Shown here piece after piece: positions 7,508 through 14,075 of a stretch of DNA of 14,538 nucleotides. Location: NCBI RefSeq assembly GCF_026535915.1, contig NZ_JAFNPF010000008.1, positions 1 through 14,538 of the forward strand, read 5' to 3'. How positions within the stretch are numbered: the stretch's first letter is position 1; each line of letters opens with the position of its first letter. Under the pieces are notes generated by a model. The model was not told where the DNA came from. It ran no database searches and saw nothing but the letters and a program-made list of their open reading frames with translations. Source of the stretch: Snodgrassella sp945267035 (lineage in GTDB: Bacteria; Pseudomonadota; Gammaproteobacteria; Burkholderiales; Neisseriaceae). A program made the translations under genes and the position numbers.

Positions 7508-7553
7508 ATGAAATAAATATTTCATTGTTCAAAATATTTACTTTTGCCATAAT
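7508..7553 (+). promoter_or_regulatory. candidate dprA promoter with adjoining palindrome
   Basis: ATGAAAT (7508-7514) and ATTTCAT (7519-7525) form a perfect inverted repeat around AAAT. This resembles an operator half-site pair. It abuts TTGTTC (7525-7530), which is 17 bases from CATAAT (7548-7553), a 5/6 match to the -10 consensus. The -35 is weak, so an activator- or repressor-controlled promoter is conceivable. This is inference from spacing only. Confidence 0.3.
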
Positions 7554-7584
7554 TATGTAAAGATATAACGTAAAGAAAAAGTAA

Positions 7585-8763
7585 ATGAACGAGCTAGAGC
7601 GTTCAGCTTGGATTGAACTGGCTTTAACACCATATATTGGGGCAGAAACATTTCTTCGCTTAATAAAACATTTTGGTTCGGCGCAAAATGTCCTAGAGAC
7701 TCCTTTTAACGAAATAAAACCGCTGGTTCGTGCTCAAGTACAACCATACTGGCGACAGGACATCGCCAAAAAGGCTACTGAGGCAGCATTACAGTGGGAG
7801 CAATCTCACGATGATGCCAAGTTATTACTACTGGCTGATGAAGATTTCCCTGGTATGCTCACTGAAGGGTTGACACCGCCGCCACTACTTTTTATTCGTG
7901 GTAATACTCAATGTTTGCAGCAACCAGCATTAGCCATAGTCGGTAGTCGCCACGCCACGCCACAGGCGTTAAGGATTGCCAGCGAATTTGCTACAGACTT
8001 GGCACAAAAAGGAGTGGTGATCGTATCAGGTATGGCAGATGGCATAGATACAGCTGCGCATCAAGGCGCACTCAAAGGATCTGGCTCTACCATTGCTGTA
8101 TGGGGTACCGGTATTGATCGGGTTTATCCGGCGCGTAATAAAGAATTAGCGCAACAAATTAGCCATCATGGTTGTTTAATTTCCGAATTTCCTTTGGGCA
8201 CTCGACCATTAGCAGGAAATTTCCCACGGCGTAACCGCCTAATTGCCGCCTTAAGCCAAGGAACATTAGTGGTTGAAGCAGCTGTCGAATCAGGTTCGCT
8301 TATCACCGCACGTTTGGCCGGTGAGATGGGACGCGAAGTGATGGCAATACCCGGATCCATTGACAACCCCTTGAGTAAAGGTTGTCATCTGCTCATTAAA
8401 CAAGGTGCCAAACTAGTAGAAAATTTCACCGATATTGAACAAGAGTGCACCTTGCTCTTGCAAAAAAATCAAATGCAAGCATATAACCAGCAGCCAACAG
8501 TGGAAAAATTCCACAATAGCGATAAAAACTTACATTACCATGGTGAAGAAACATTAACAGAAACCGAGGATGCAAGTAAAGTTTTGAATAAAACGGAACA
8601 GATTGTATTAACAGGGTTGGGTTATGGTGTAATGCATCCAGATACACTGGTGACAGCACTTGGCATCCCTGCCGCAGATGTGTATGCTAATCTTATTACG
8701 CTGGAACTTGCTGGCTGGATTACCGCCTTGCCTGGCGGTTGTTATCAACGAATTAAATCTTGA
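7585..8763 (+). CDS. dprA: DNA-processing protein DprA
   Basis: A 392-residue cytoplasmic competence protein that binds incoming single-stranded DNA and loads RecA during natural transformation. An N-terminal helical/SAM-like region (1-75) is followed by the extended Rossmann fold (about 80-295). Its motifs are AIVGSRHAT (Gly120 onward), VIVSGMADGIDTAAHQGAL (near 146-164), STIAVWGTGIDRVYPA, ISEFPLGT, FPRRNRLIAALS, TLVVEAAVESGSLITARLA and MAIPGSIDNPLSKGCHLLI. A poorly conserved polar linker (about 297-330) leads to a C-terminal winged-helix-like DprA domain (about 335-392). ATG 7585 has only an A-rich weak Shine-Dalgarno. The smg gene starts 11 bases after its stop, so the two are one operon. 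DprA fits the pilus/uptake theme of the window. Confidence 0.97.
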   Translation: MNELERSAWIELALTPYIGAETFLRLIKHFGSAQNVLETPFNEIKPLVRAQVQPYWRQDIAKKATEAALQWEQSHDDAKLLLLADEDFPGMLTEGLTPPPLLFIRGNTQCLQQPALAIVGSRHATPQALRIASEFATDLAQKGVVIVSGMADGIDTAAHQGALKGSGSTIAVWGTGIDRVYPARNKELAQQISHHGCLISEFPLGTRPLAGNFPRRNRLIAALSQGTLVVEAAVESGSLITARLAGEMGREVMAIPGSIDNPLSKGCHLLIKQGAKLVENFTDIEQECTLLLQKNQMQAYNQQPTVEKFHNSDKNLHYHGEETLTETEDASKVLNKTEQIVLTGLGYGVMHPDTLVTALGIPAADVYANLITLELAGWITALPGGCYQRIKS

Positions 8764-8774
8764 AAGGAAAGCAA

Positions 8775-9233
8775 ATGATTGATGTAATTGCCTTTTTAAT
8801 TGAGCACTTTCAAGATGTTGATGCATTTCCGCCCAGACATGACCTGGGAGTGTTGCTTGAAGAAGTTGGTTTCGATGATGAAGAAATCGGTGATGCCCTA
8901 TCATGTCTAGACGGATTGCGTTTTGAACCCTTGATTCCCGCAGAAGCATTACGTGCCAGTACTGGAACACGAATTTATAATGCTGAAGAACTGGATTTAT
9001 TGCCGCTGCCAGTGCGCGCTTTAATGCACTTTTTGGAGCAAAATGGTGCTTTAAATCCTGAGCAGCGGGAATTTGTGCTAAATGCACTGATGAATTTACC
9101 TTATGATGATATTACTGTTGATCATGCAAAAGTATTGACATTGTTGGTATTGTGGGCGCATCGATCGGAGTTGCCGGTATTAATAGGCGACGAATTGATG
9201 GCAGCGCTTAACGGCGAAGCAGTTATGCAATGA
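8775..9233 (+). CDS. smg: Smg family protein (DUF494)
   Basis: A 152-residue small acidic protein of the Smg/DUF494 family, nearly always encoded just after dprA in beta- and gammaproteobacteria. Its biochemical role is not established. It begins MIDVIAFLIEHF and carries the family pattern VLLEEVGFDDEEIGDALSCL, TGTRIYNAEELDLLP and ALMHFLEQNGALNPEQREFV, followed by DDITVDHAKVLTLLVLWAH. It is predicted all-helical, without signal peptide or membrane segment. ATG 8775 is chosen because AAGGA (8764-8768) sits six bases upstream. A TTG at 8760 overlapping the dprA stop would add five residues but lacks a ribosome site. It ends at a strong terminator at 9261. Confidence 0.93.
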   Translation: MIDVIAFLIEHFQDVDAFPPRHDLGVLLEEVGFDDEEIGDALSCLDGLRFEPLIPAEALRASTGTRIYNAEELDLLPLPVRALMHFLEQNGALNPEQREFVLNALMNLPYDDITVDHAKVLTLLVLWAHRSELPVLIGDELMAALNGEAVMQ

Positions 9234-9260
9234 ATCATGGCGTAGCTTATCATCTTGCCG

Positions 9261-9290
9261 AAGCTTTCAGACCGTCTGAAAGCTTTTTAC
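9261..9290 (+). terminator. dprA-smg terminator containing a DUS-like inverted repeat
   Basis: AAGCTTTCAGAC (9261-9272) and GTCTGAAAGCTT (9274-9285) are perfect 12-base arms around one C, running into TTTTT at 9284-9288. The right half contains AGACCGTCTGAA (9269-9280), one base off the Neisseria AG-DUS (AGGCCGTCTGAA). In Neisseria, paired inverted DUS copies commonly serve as terminators. The minus strand of the same hairpin carries a 10/12 match. Confidence 0.85.
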
Positions 9291-9296
9291 TTAAAA

Positions 9297-9313
9297 GTCT
9301 GATTTGATCAGAC
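9297..9313. repeat. short inverted repeat upstream of topA
   Basis: GTCTGAT (9297-9303) and ATCAGAC (9307-9313) form a perfect 7-bp stem around TTG, only 12 bases after the smg terminator. There is no U-run behind it. It could be an operator, a leader hairpin of topA, or a relic sharing the GTCTGA core of the neighbouring terminator. Confidence 0.5.
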
Positions 9314-9368
9314 AACACAAACCCAACATTTATCACCAATAATTAATAACGAATGTGAGCCTGAACGA

Positions 9369-11663
9369 ATGGCAAAAAACCTGTTGATTGTTGAATCTCC
9401 ATCCAAAGCCAAAACGCTGAAGAAATATCTTGGTAGCGATTTTGAAATTTTGGCTTCCTATGGTCATATCCGCGATCTGGTTCCCAAAAGCGGGGCTGTC
9501 GATCCAGAAAACGACTTTGCTATGAAGTATCAGCTAGTCAGTCGCAATGCCAAACATCTTGATGCGATTGTTGCAGCAGCAAAAGAAGCGGATGCTCTTT
9601 ATCTGGCTACTGACCCGGATAGAGAAGGCGAAGCCATTTCTTGGCATTTACAGGAAATACTTAAGAGTAAGCGTGGTTTAAAAAATCTGCATCCAAAGCG
9701 CGTTGTATTTCATGAAGTGACTAAAAAAGCCGTTTTGGATGCGGTTGCTCATCCGCGCGAGCTATCTCAGACACTGGTTGATGCGCAACAGGCGCGGCGC
9801 GCACTGGATTATCTCGTGGGGTTTAATCTTTCTCCCTTGCTGTGGAAAAAAATACGTCGCGGTTTATCTGCCGGTCGCGTTCAAAGCCCAGCTTTGCGTA
9901 TGATTTGTGAACGCGAGCAGGAAATCCGCGATTTCACCACTCAGGAATATTGGACTATTCATCTGGATAGTCATAAAAACCGTACCAAATTTAAAGCCAA
10001 GCTAACCCATTGGCAAGGACAAAAGCTGGAGCAATTTGATATACCAGATCAAGCGCGTCAGGAAGAAATTGTGACAGAGTTGCTTGATCAGCCGGCACAT
10101 GTTTCTAAAGTGGAAAAGAAAAAACGCAGCCGCAACCCAGCTGCCCCTTTTACCACCTCAACCATGCAACAGGAAGCTGTACGTAAATTAAGCATGACTA
10201 CCGACCGGACCATGCGTACTGCACAGCAACTATATGAAGGTGTGGATGTGGGACAAGGTGCTGTTGGTTTGATTACCTATATGCGTACTGACTCTGTTAG
10301 CTTGTCAGATGATGCTGTCACTGAAATGCGTCATTACATCGAAAATAAAATTGGCAGCGATTATCTGCCTTCTGCGCCTAAAGTTTACAAAACCAAATCC
10401 AAAAACGCACAGGAAGCGCATGAAGCCATTCGTCCAACCTCAATTTATCGCACACCAGAAGAGGTCAAACCCTTCCTCAGTGCTGATCAGTTTCGTCTGT
10501 ACCAAATGATTTGGCAGCGTGCTATCGCCAGCCAAATGGCTCCAGCACGGTTCGATACCACCACCGTTGATATCGTGGTCGGAAAAGGGGTATTCCGCGT
10601 AACTGGACAGGTGCAAACCTTTGCTGGCTTTTTGAGTGTTTACGAAGAAGGTGTAGATGATAGCGAAGACGATGAAGATGCTAAAAAATTACCTGAATTA
10701 TCAGAAGGTGAACAATTGCCGGTAGATAATATTTCCGGAGAACAGCATTTTACCCAGCCACCACCCCGTTATTCTGAAGCAAGTCTGGTTAAGGCATTAG
10801 AAGAATACGGTATCGGTAGACCGTCCACCTATGCTAGTATCATTTCTACCCTCAAAGAGAGAGAATACGTTACGCTGGAGCAGAAACGATTTATGCCCAC
10901 CGATACCGGTGAAGTGGTCAACAAATTTCTTACCGAACACTTCGGTCAATATGTGGATTACAACTTTACCGCTAAGTTAGAAAACCAACTGGATGATATC
11001 GCGGGTGGTAAGCGCGAATGGAAGCCAGTGATGCACCAATTCTGGAAGGGTTTTGATAAAGAAATCAAAGCGAAAGAAGATATTCCACGGGCAGAACTGA
11101 CTGCTGAAAATTTGGATGAAATCTGTCCTAAGTGTGGAGCGCATCAACTTCAGATAAAATTTGGTAAACGTGGTCGCTTTATCGCTTGTAGTGGTTATCC
11201 CGATTGCGACTATACACGCAACGTTAATGAAACAGCAGAAGAGGCCGCCAAAGCCGCCGAAGAGCCTACCATCGTTGAAGGGCGCACTTGTCCTAAATGC
11301 GAAGGACAACTGGTGTATAAACGTGGCCGTTATGGCAAATTTATTGGTTGTGCTAACTATCCCAAATGTAAATATATCGAACCTTTGGAAAAGCCTAAAG
11401 ACACCGGTATTGAATGTCCTAAATGCCATAAAGGTCATCTGATCGAACGTAAAAGTCGTTATGGCAAGCTATTTTATAGCTGTAATACCTATCCAGATTG
11501 TGATTATGCCGTGTGGAACCCGCCTGTGAATGAACCGTGTCCGCAGTGTCACTGGCCATTAATGACCATTAAAACCACGAAACGTCGCGGTACCGAAAAA
11601 GTTTGTCCGCAAAAAGAATGTGGTTATAGCGAACAGATTGAACCACCGGCACCCAAAGAATAG
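9369..11663 (+). CDS. topA: DNA topoisomerase I
   Basis: A 764-residue type IA topoisomerase that relaxes negative supercoils through a 5'-phosphotyrosine intermediate. The Toprim domain comes first (about 3-120), with Glu9 in LLIVESPSKAKT and the Asp-x-Asp-x-Glu metal site Asp82/Asp84/Glu86 in TDPDREGEAISWHL. The cleavage domain carries GLITYMRTDS with nucleophile Tyr304. GIGRPSTYASII and the ALEEYGI block are typical. A charged acidic insert lies near 430-450 (DDSEDDEDAKK). The C-terminus holds four tetracysteine zinc ribbons starting at Cys586, Cys641, Cys683 and Cys724. Length is near that of Neisseria TopA and shorter than E. coli (865). The start at 9369 matches the family MAKNLLIVESP. 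It follows smg after 135 bases, with its own leader hairpin and a terminator at 11692. Confidence 0.98.
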   Translation: MAKNLLIVESPSKAKTLKKYLGSDFEILASYGHIRDLVPKSGAVDPENDFAMKYQLVSRNAKHLDAIVAAAKEADALYLATDPDREGEAISWHLQEILKSKRGLKNLHPKRVVFHEVTKKAVLDAVAHPRELSQTLVDAQQARRALDYLVGFNLSPLLWKKIRRGLSAGRVQSPALRMICEREQEIRDFTTQEYWTIHLDSHKNRTKFKAKLTHWQGQKLEQFDIPDQARQEEIVTELLDQPAHVSKVEKKKRSRNPAAPFTTSTMQQEAVRKLSMTTDRTMRTAQQLYEGVDVGQGAVGLITYMRTDSVSLSDDAVTEMRHYIENKIGSDYLPSAPKVYKTKSKNAQEAHEAIRPTSIYRTPEEVKPFLSADQFRLYQMIWQRAIASQMAPARFDTTTVDIVVGKGVFRVTGQVQTFAGFLSVYEEGVDDSEDDEDAKKLPELSEGEQLPVDNISGEQHFTQPPPRYSEASLVKALEEYGIGRPSTYASIISTLKEREYVTLEQKRFMPTDTGEVVNKFLTEHFGQYVDYNFTAKLENQLDDIAGGKREWKPVMHQFWKGFDKEIKAKEDIPRAELTAENLDEICPKCGAHQLQIKFGKRGRFIACSGYPDCDYTRNVNETAEEAAKAAEEPTIVEGRTCPKCEGQLVYKRGRYGKFIGCANYPKCKYIEPLEKPKDTGIECPKCHKGHLIERKSRYGKLFYSCNTYPDCDYAVWNPPVNEPCPQCHWPLMTIKTTKRRGTEKVCPQKECGYSEQIEPPAPKE

Positions 11664-11691
11664 ATCTGTAAATCAGAAGCAACAAGTGCAT

Positions 11692-11724
11692 ATAGACTTT
11701 CGGGATGTCTGAAAGTCTATTTTG
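11692..11724 (+). terminator. topA terminator
   Basis: ATAGACTTTC (11692-11701) pairs perfectly with GAAAGTCTAT (11711-11720) around a 9-base loop, and TTTG follows. The right side reads GGGATGTCTGAA, which matches 9 of 12 AG-DUS positions, a more eroded echo of the smg terminator. It ends only about 16 bases before the rsmD start, so rsmD transcription must pass it or begin within the end of topA. Confidence 0.75.
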
Positions 11725-11739
11725 TTAAAGTGATTGAGC

Positions 11740-12306
11740 ATGAGCAAAACCCATCAACAACATAACAATCAGGTACGCATTATTGGCGGAATACACCGTG
11801 GAAGAAAAATTTCCTTTCCATCAGCCACGGGCTTACGTCCCACCGCCGATAGCGTACGTGAACGACTGTTTAACTGGCTAGGACAAGACCTCACTGGAAA
11901 AACAGTGTTAGATTTATTCGCCGGCAGTGGTGCGATGGGGTTTGAGGCTGCATCCAGACATGCTCAGCAGGTTGTCATGGTTGAAATGAATAAACAAGTA
12001 GCAAGCGTCCTTAAAACCAACCAGACACATCTACAACTAAGCCAGAGTAAAATCCACTGCACCGATGCATTCAATTTTTTGCACAGCTGTGATCAACTGT
12101 TTGACGTGGTTTTTCTTGATCCTCCTTTCGGTTGGCTACATTGGGACCAATTATTAACCCTATTAACTGCGTATATACAACCGCAGGCACGTGTTTATTT
12201 GGAAAGTAACGCGTTACCAGCGTTGCCGTCCGGATGGCAAATACTCAAAGAGGGGAAATCAGGTAAAAGCCGTTTTGCATTATTGAGTTATGATCACCTA
12301 TATTAA
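11740..12306 (+). CDS. rsmD: 16S rRNA (guanine(966)-N(2))-methyltransferase RsmD
   Basis: A 188-residue class I SAM-dependent methyltransferase that modifies G966 of 16S rRNA in the assembling 30S subunit. Diagnostic blocks are RIIGGIHRGRKISFP (13-27), LRPTADSVRERLFNWL (32-47), the SAM-binding motif I VLDLFAGSGAMGFEAASR (56-73), acidic Glu82 after strand 2, and the catalytic DPPF at 127-130 preceded by VVFL. ATG 11740 is used. A TTG at 11734 would add two residues. The ribosome site is poor, with GAG close to the start. It lies just behind the topA terminator and 95 bases before the ferredoxin gene. In many beta- and gammaproteobacteria coaD sits close to these genes, but it is absent here. 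Confidence 0.95.
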   Translation: MSKTHQQHNNQVRIIGGIHRGRKISFPSATGLRPTADSVRERLFNWLGQDLTGKTVLDLFAGSGAMGFEAASRHAQQVVMVEMNKQVASVLKTNQTHLQLSQSKIHCTDAFNFLHSCDQLFDVVFLDPPFGWLHWDQLLTLLTAYIQPQARVYLESNALPALPSGWQILKEGKSGKSRFALLSYDHLY

Positions 12307-12345
12307 GCAAAATTGCATTAGCATGAGTTGGTGAAAATAAAATAG

Positions 12346-12354
12346 TGCTATAAT
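12346..12354 (+). promoter_or_regulatory. extended -10 promoter of the ferredoxin gene
   Basis: TGC directly followed by a perfect TATAAT (12349-12354) is an extended -10 element. The -35 is poor: TTGGTG at 12328-12333 leaves only 15 bases. The transcript would have a leader of about 40 bases and would include AAGGAA at 12391-12396. It would free the ferredoxin gene from dependence on rsmD. Confidence 0.55.
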
Positions 12355-12401
12355 CCGCGACCACGGATTTTGAGTTCAAATTTAACGATAAAGGAAAACC
12401 A

Positions 12402-12656
12402 ATGTCACTCTTGATAACAGATGAGTGCATTAACTGCGATGTGTGTGAACCGGAATGTCCCAACGATGCAATCTACCAAGGGGATGAAATATACGAAATC
12501 ACCCCTGAACGTTGCACACAATGTGTTGGTCATTACGATGAGCCACAATGTCAGCAAGTTTGTCCAGTTGACTGCATCATTATTGATGAAAGTCATCCGG
12601 AAAGCGCAGAAGAGTTGCAGGCTAAGTACGAACGTTTAATCGCAGAAAAAGCATAA
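12402..12656 (+). CDS. YfhL family 2[4Fe-4S] dicluster ferredoxin
   Basis: An 84-residue small electron carrier very similar to E. coli YfhL and Allochromatium-type ferredoxins. Cluster I ligands are Cys9, Cys12, Cys15 and Cys54 (CINCDVCEPECP). Cluster II uses Cys38, Cys41, Cys50 and Cys19, with the characteristic eight-residue insertion VGHYDEPQ between Cys41 and Cys50. That insertion and the C-terminal helix after about residue 65 mark the Alvin subfamily, known for very low and unequal redox potentials. An extra Cys58 is present. Family YfhL proteins have been linked to tRNA modification and FeS-dependent enzymes, but the partner here is unknown. AAGGA five to six bases before ATG gives a good start, with its own extended -10 promoter upstream. 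Confidence 0.95.
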   Translation: MSLLITDECINCDVCEPECPNDAIYQGDEIYEITPERCTQCVGHYDEPQCQQVCPVDCIIIDESHPESAEELQAKYERLIAEKA

Positions 12657-12660
12657 TTTA

Positions 12661-12834
12661 TTAAAAATAGTCATAGCTGAAACGAGTATTGCTGACCAAT
12701 TGATCCCTACCTGTTGGTTTCTTCAGCAGCGGAACACCCGAATTGACATTCACTCCCCATAAGTTATAGTGATCTTCTATTGGCAACCAGACTACCTGAT
12801 ATGATTTCTGCAAAATATCCTCGAATTGGTTCAC
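12661..12834 (-). pseudogene. C-terminal fragment of a possible outer-membrane beta-barrel protein
   Basis: Reading the minus strand gives an uninterrupted 57-residue frame from GTG 12834 (TAA lies a few codons upstream) to TAA at 12661-12663. The peptide looks protein-like rather than random: SYQVVWLPIEDHYNLWGVNV, then NSGVPLLKK, ending NTRFSYDYF. Alternating aromatic/polar residues and a terminal Phe are the signature that the BAM complex recognises at the end of outer-membrane barrels. No start-proximal part exists: the frame is cut just before the hairpin at 12837. I infer a remnant of a larger OMP or autotransporter gene. A short real gene cannot be excluded. It ends four bases from the ferredoxin stop, tail to tail. 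Confidence 0.4.
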
Positions 12835-12836
12835 GC

Positions 12837-12865
12837 AAAAGGTAAATTATTTACCTTTTTATTCT
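12837..12865 (+). terminator. Rho-independent terminator, probably for the ferredoxin gene
   Basis: AAAAGGTAAA (12837-12846), TTA, TTTACCTTTT (12850-12859) is a perfect 10-bp inverted repeat followed by a T and ATTCTT. It lies 180 bases after the ferredoxin stop, beyond the antisense fragment at 12661-12834, as if that fragment had been inserted between gene and terminator. The A-tract makes it potentially bidirectional. Confidence 0.6.
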
Positions 12866-13320
12866 TATTTTGCTCTGGTTAAATCGGCTTTTGCCAAACA
12901 CATATCTTTTGGGAGTGGGGTTTGTCCCTTCATTCTCATTGCGTACCCTTAGAATGCAACATACTAGAAAGAAAATTTGAGTGGGTTTTTAATGCGGGAC
13001 TACCCAAGGTATAAATTTTAACCACTTAACTTTTTTCAAACCCATCATTGTCCAAATATAACTATATTGTTTGCATTCATATCGCGCCATAATGTTAATT
13101 AAATGGTTTGATCATCATCACCCAATTTTCACTTTTATTATGACTACAACATGCTAAACCTACTTAAGCACATTAGATAGTTATGCGACAAGATTAAAAT
13201 TAATGATAAAGACAACAATAATGTAGCTGAATTTTGTTGAAAACCAAATGCTTTCATCAAGCTTAAGAACTTCACCATCACCAAAACGGTACCCGTATAT
13301 CCAAAAGAGAAGCCAGAATA
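12861..13320. other. AT-rich gap with short broken reading frames
   Basis: No intact gene is seen over 460 bases. The minus strand carries two short frames joined by an ATGA overlap: 13025-12936 (29 codons, includes LGSPALKTHSNFLSS) and 12939-12865 (24 codons, begins MRMKGQTPLPKD). A third minus frame over the same bases also stays open. The composition near 12880-13020 is more mixed than the AT-rich remainder, so this could be a dispersed repeat or gene debris. GTGGGTTT (12981-12988) and AAACCCA (13038-13044) are short inverted echoes. An imperfect hairpin is at 13234-13260. Confidence 0.35.
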
Positions 13321-13677
13321 ATGATGAAAAGAAAAGCATTAATGACTTTAGGTATCGTTTTATTACTATTTTGTTTTTGGTATTTCCATTTACGTGTATA
13401 TCGAGAAAATAAATTGATAGATGAAGGCAATGTAATAGTCAAAAAGATAGAAAATTTTAAGAACAAGAATAATAGATTGCCACAATCGCTAGAAGAAATA
13501 GGCATGAAGGAGAAAGAGGGAGCAAATGTTCTCGACTATAATATCGATAGGGATGGTATCAATTATAGAATTTCTTTCATCATGTCAATTGATCACTCTA
13601 AAATATATTATTCAGATAGTAAAAAATGGGAAGATTATTATAGAGATATGAGAACTGCATCTGATACTTTGGAATAA
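13321..13677 (+). CDS. small membrane-anchored protein of unknown function
   Basis: 118 residues: a basic start (MMKRK), one hydrophobic segment (about 6-24), then a polar, Lys/Asn/Asp-rich domain of about 95 residues, probably periplasmic. The segment lacks the lipobox of a lipoprotein and the G/FTLIE site of a pseudopilin, so an uncleaved anchor is likely. The stretch ENFKNKNNRLPQSLEEIGM followed by KEKEG and, later, KIYYSDSKKW resembles a recurring family of small anchored hypotheticals in Gram-negatives. That is recalled, not checked. ATG 13321 or 13324 may be used, and the ribosome site is weak. Codon use is far more AT-rich than the neighbours and it sits alone in a gene-poor spot, suggesting transfer. 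No partner toxin or effector is adjacent, so any immunity role would be speculation. Confidence 0.7.
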   Translation: MMKRKALMTLGIVLLLFCFWYFHLRVYRENKLIDEGNVIVKKIENFKNKNNRLPQSLEEIGMKEKEGANVLDYNIDRDGINYRISFIMSIDHSKIYYSDSKKWEDYYRDMRTASDTLE

Positions 13678-13684
13678 TTTTTTT

Positions 13685-13710
13685 AAATCCCGCTTTTAAC
13701 GGATTTTATT
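13685..13710 (+). terminator. weak terminator after the small membrane protein
   Basis: AAATCC (13685-13690) pairs with GGATTT (13701-13706) around a 10-base loop and runs into TTATTG. The stem is only six pairs with few G/C, and it begins eight bases after the stop codon. Position supports the call more than strength does. Confidence 0.35.
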
Positions 13711-14075
13711 GTTTCAAGAGTCTTGATGCAATAAATCCAATAACTTAAGTTTGTCGTAAAGAAGAAAGCGCCTGCATAAATATAATAGCGCTCATTATTT
13801 CACTGGTTGCGTCTTTATCAACCTAACATTGACTTGCAAGCGAGTATCTTTGCTTGCATAGATTGATTGTCCCTATGCTGACTGTGTTACGGAAAAGCCA
13901 CATAACCAATGATCAGAATCCTACAAAATGATGCAGTTAATTTACCAGGAATTGATAACAGCATCGGTGAAAATAAATAAATTAAATATTGCTTATTTAT
14001 CATAGTGCTATATAATGATGATGCACAATTGTAGGAAAAAAGTAGCCTTTTATTTAAAAAAAAGGTCAAATTAAC

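Larger units (their letters stand above)
7218..7584. other. AT-rich intergenic gap between ruvC and dprA
   Basis: The gap is 367 bases with no convincing coding frame on either strand. It contains a weak hairpin CAGC/GCTG near 7332-7344, a better hairpin at 7363-7391 that may end ruvC transcription, and an AT-rich palindrome at 7508-7525 next to a candidate dprA promoter. No repeat or mobile-element signature was recognised. Confidence 0.6.

Noticed and set aside
8608..9087. 159-codon minus-strand frame
   Set aside because: Antisense to dprA and smg, both clearly coding; low-complexity His/Gln-rich shadow translation.
10977..11438. 153-codon minus-strand frame inside topA
   Set aside because: A Phe/Thr-rich shadow of the Lys/Glu-rich TopA zinc-ribbon region.
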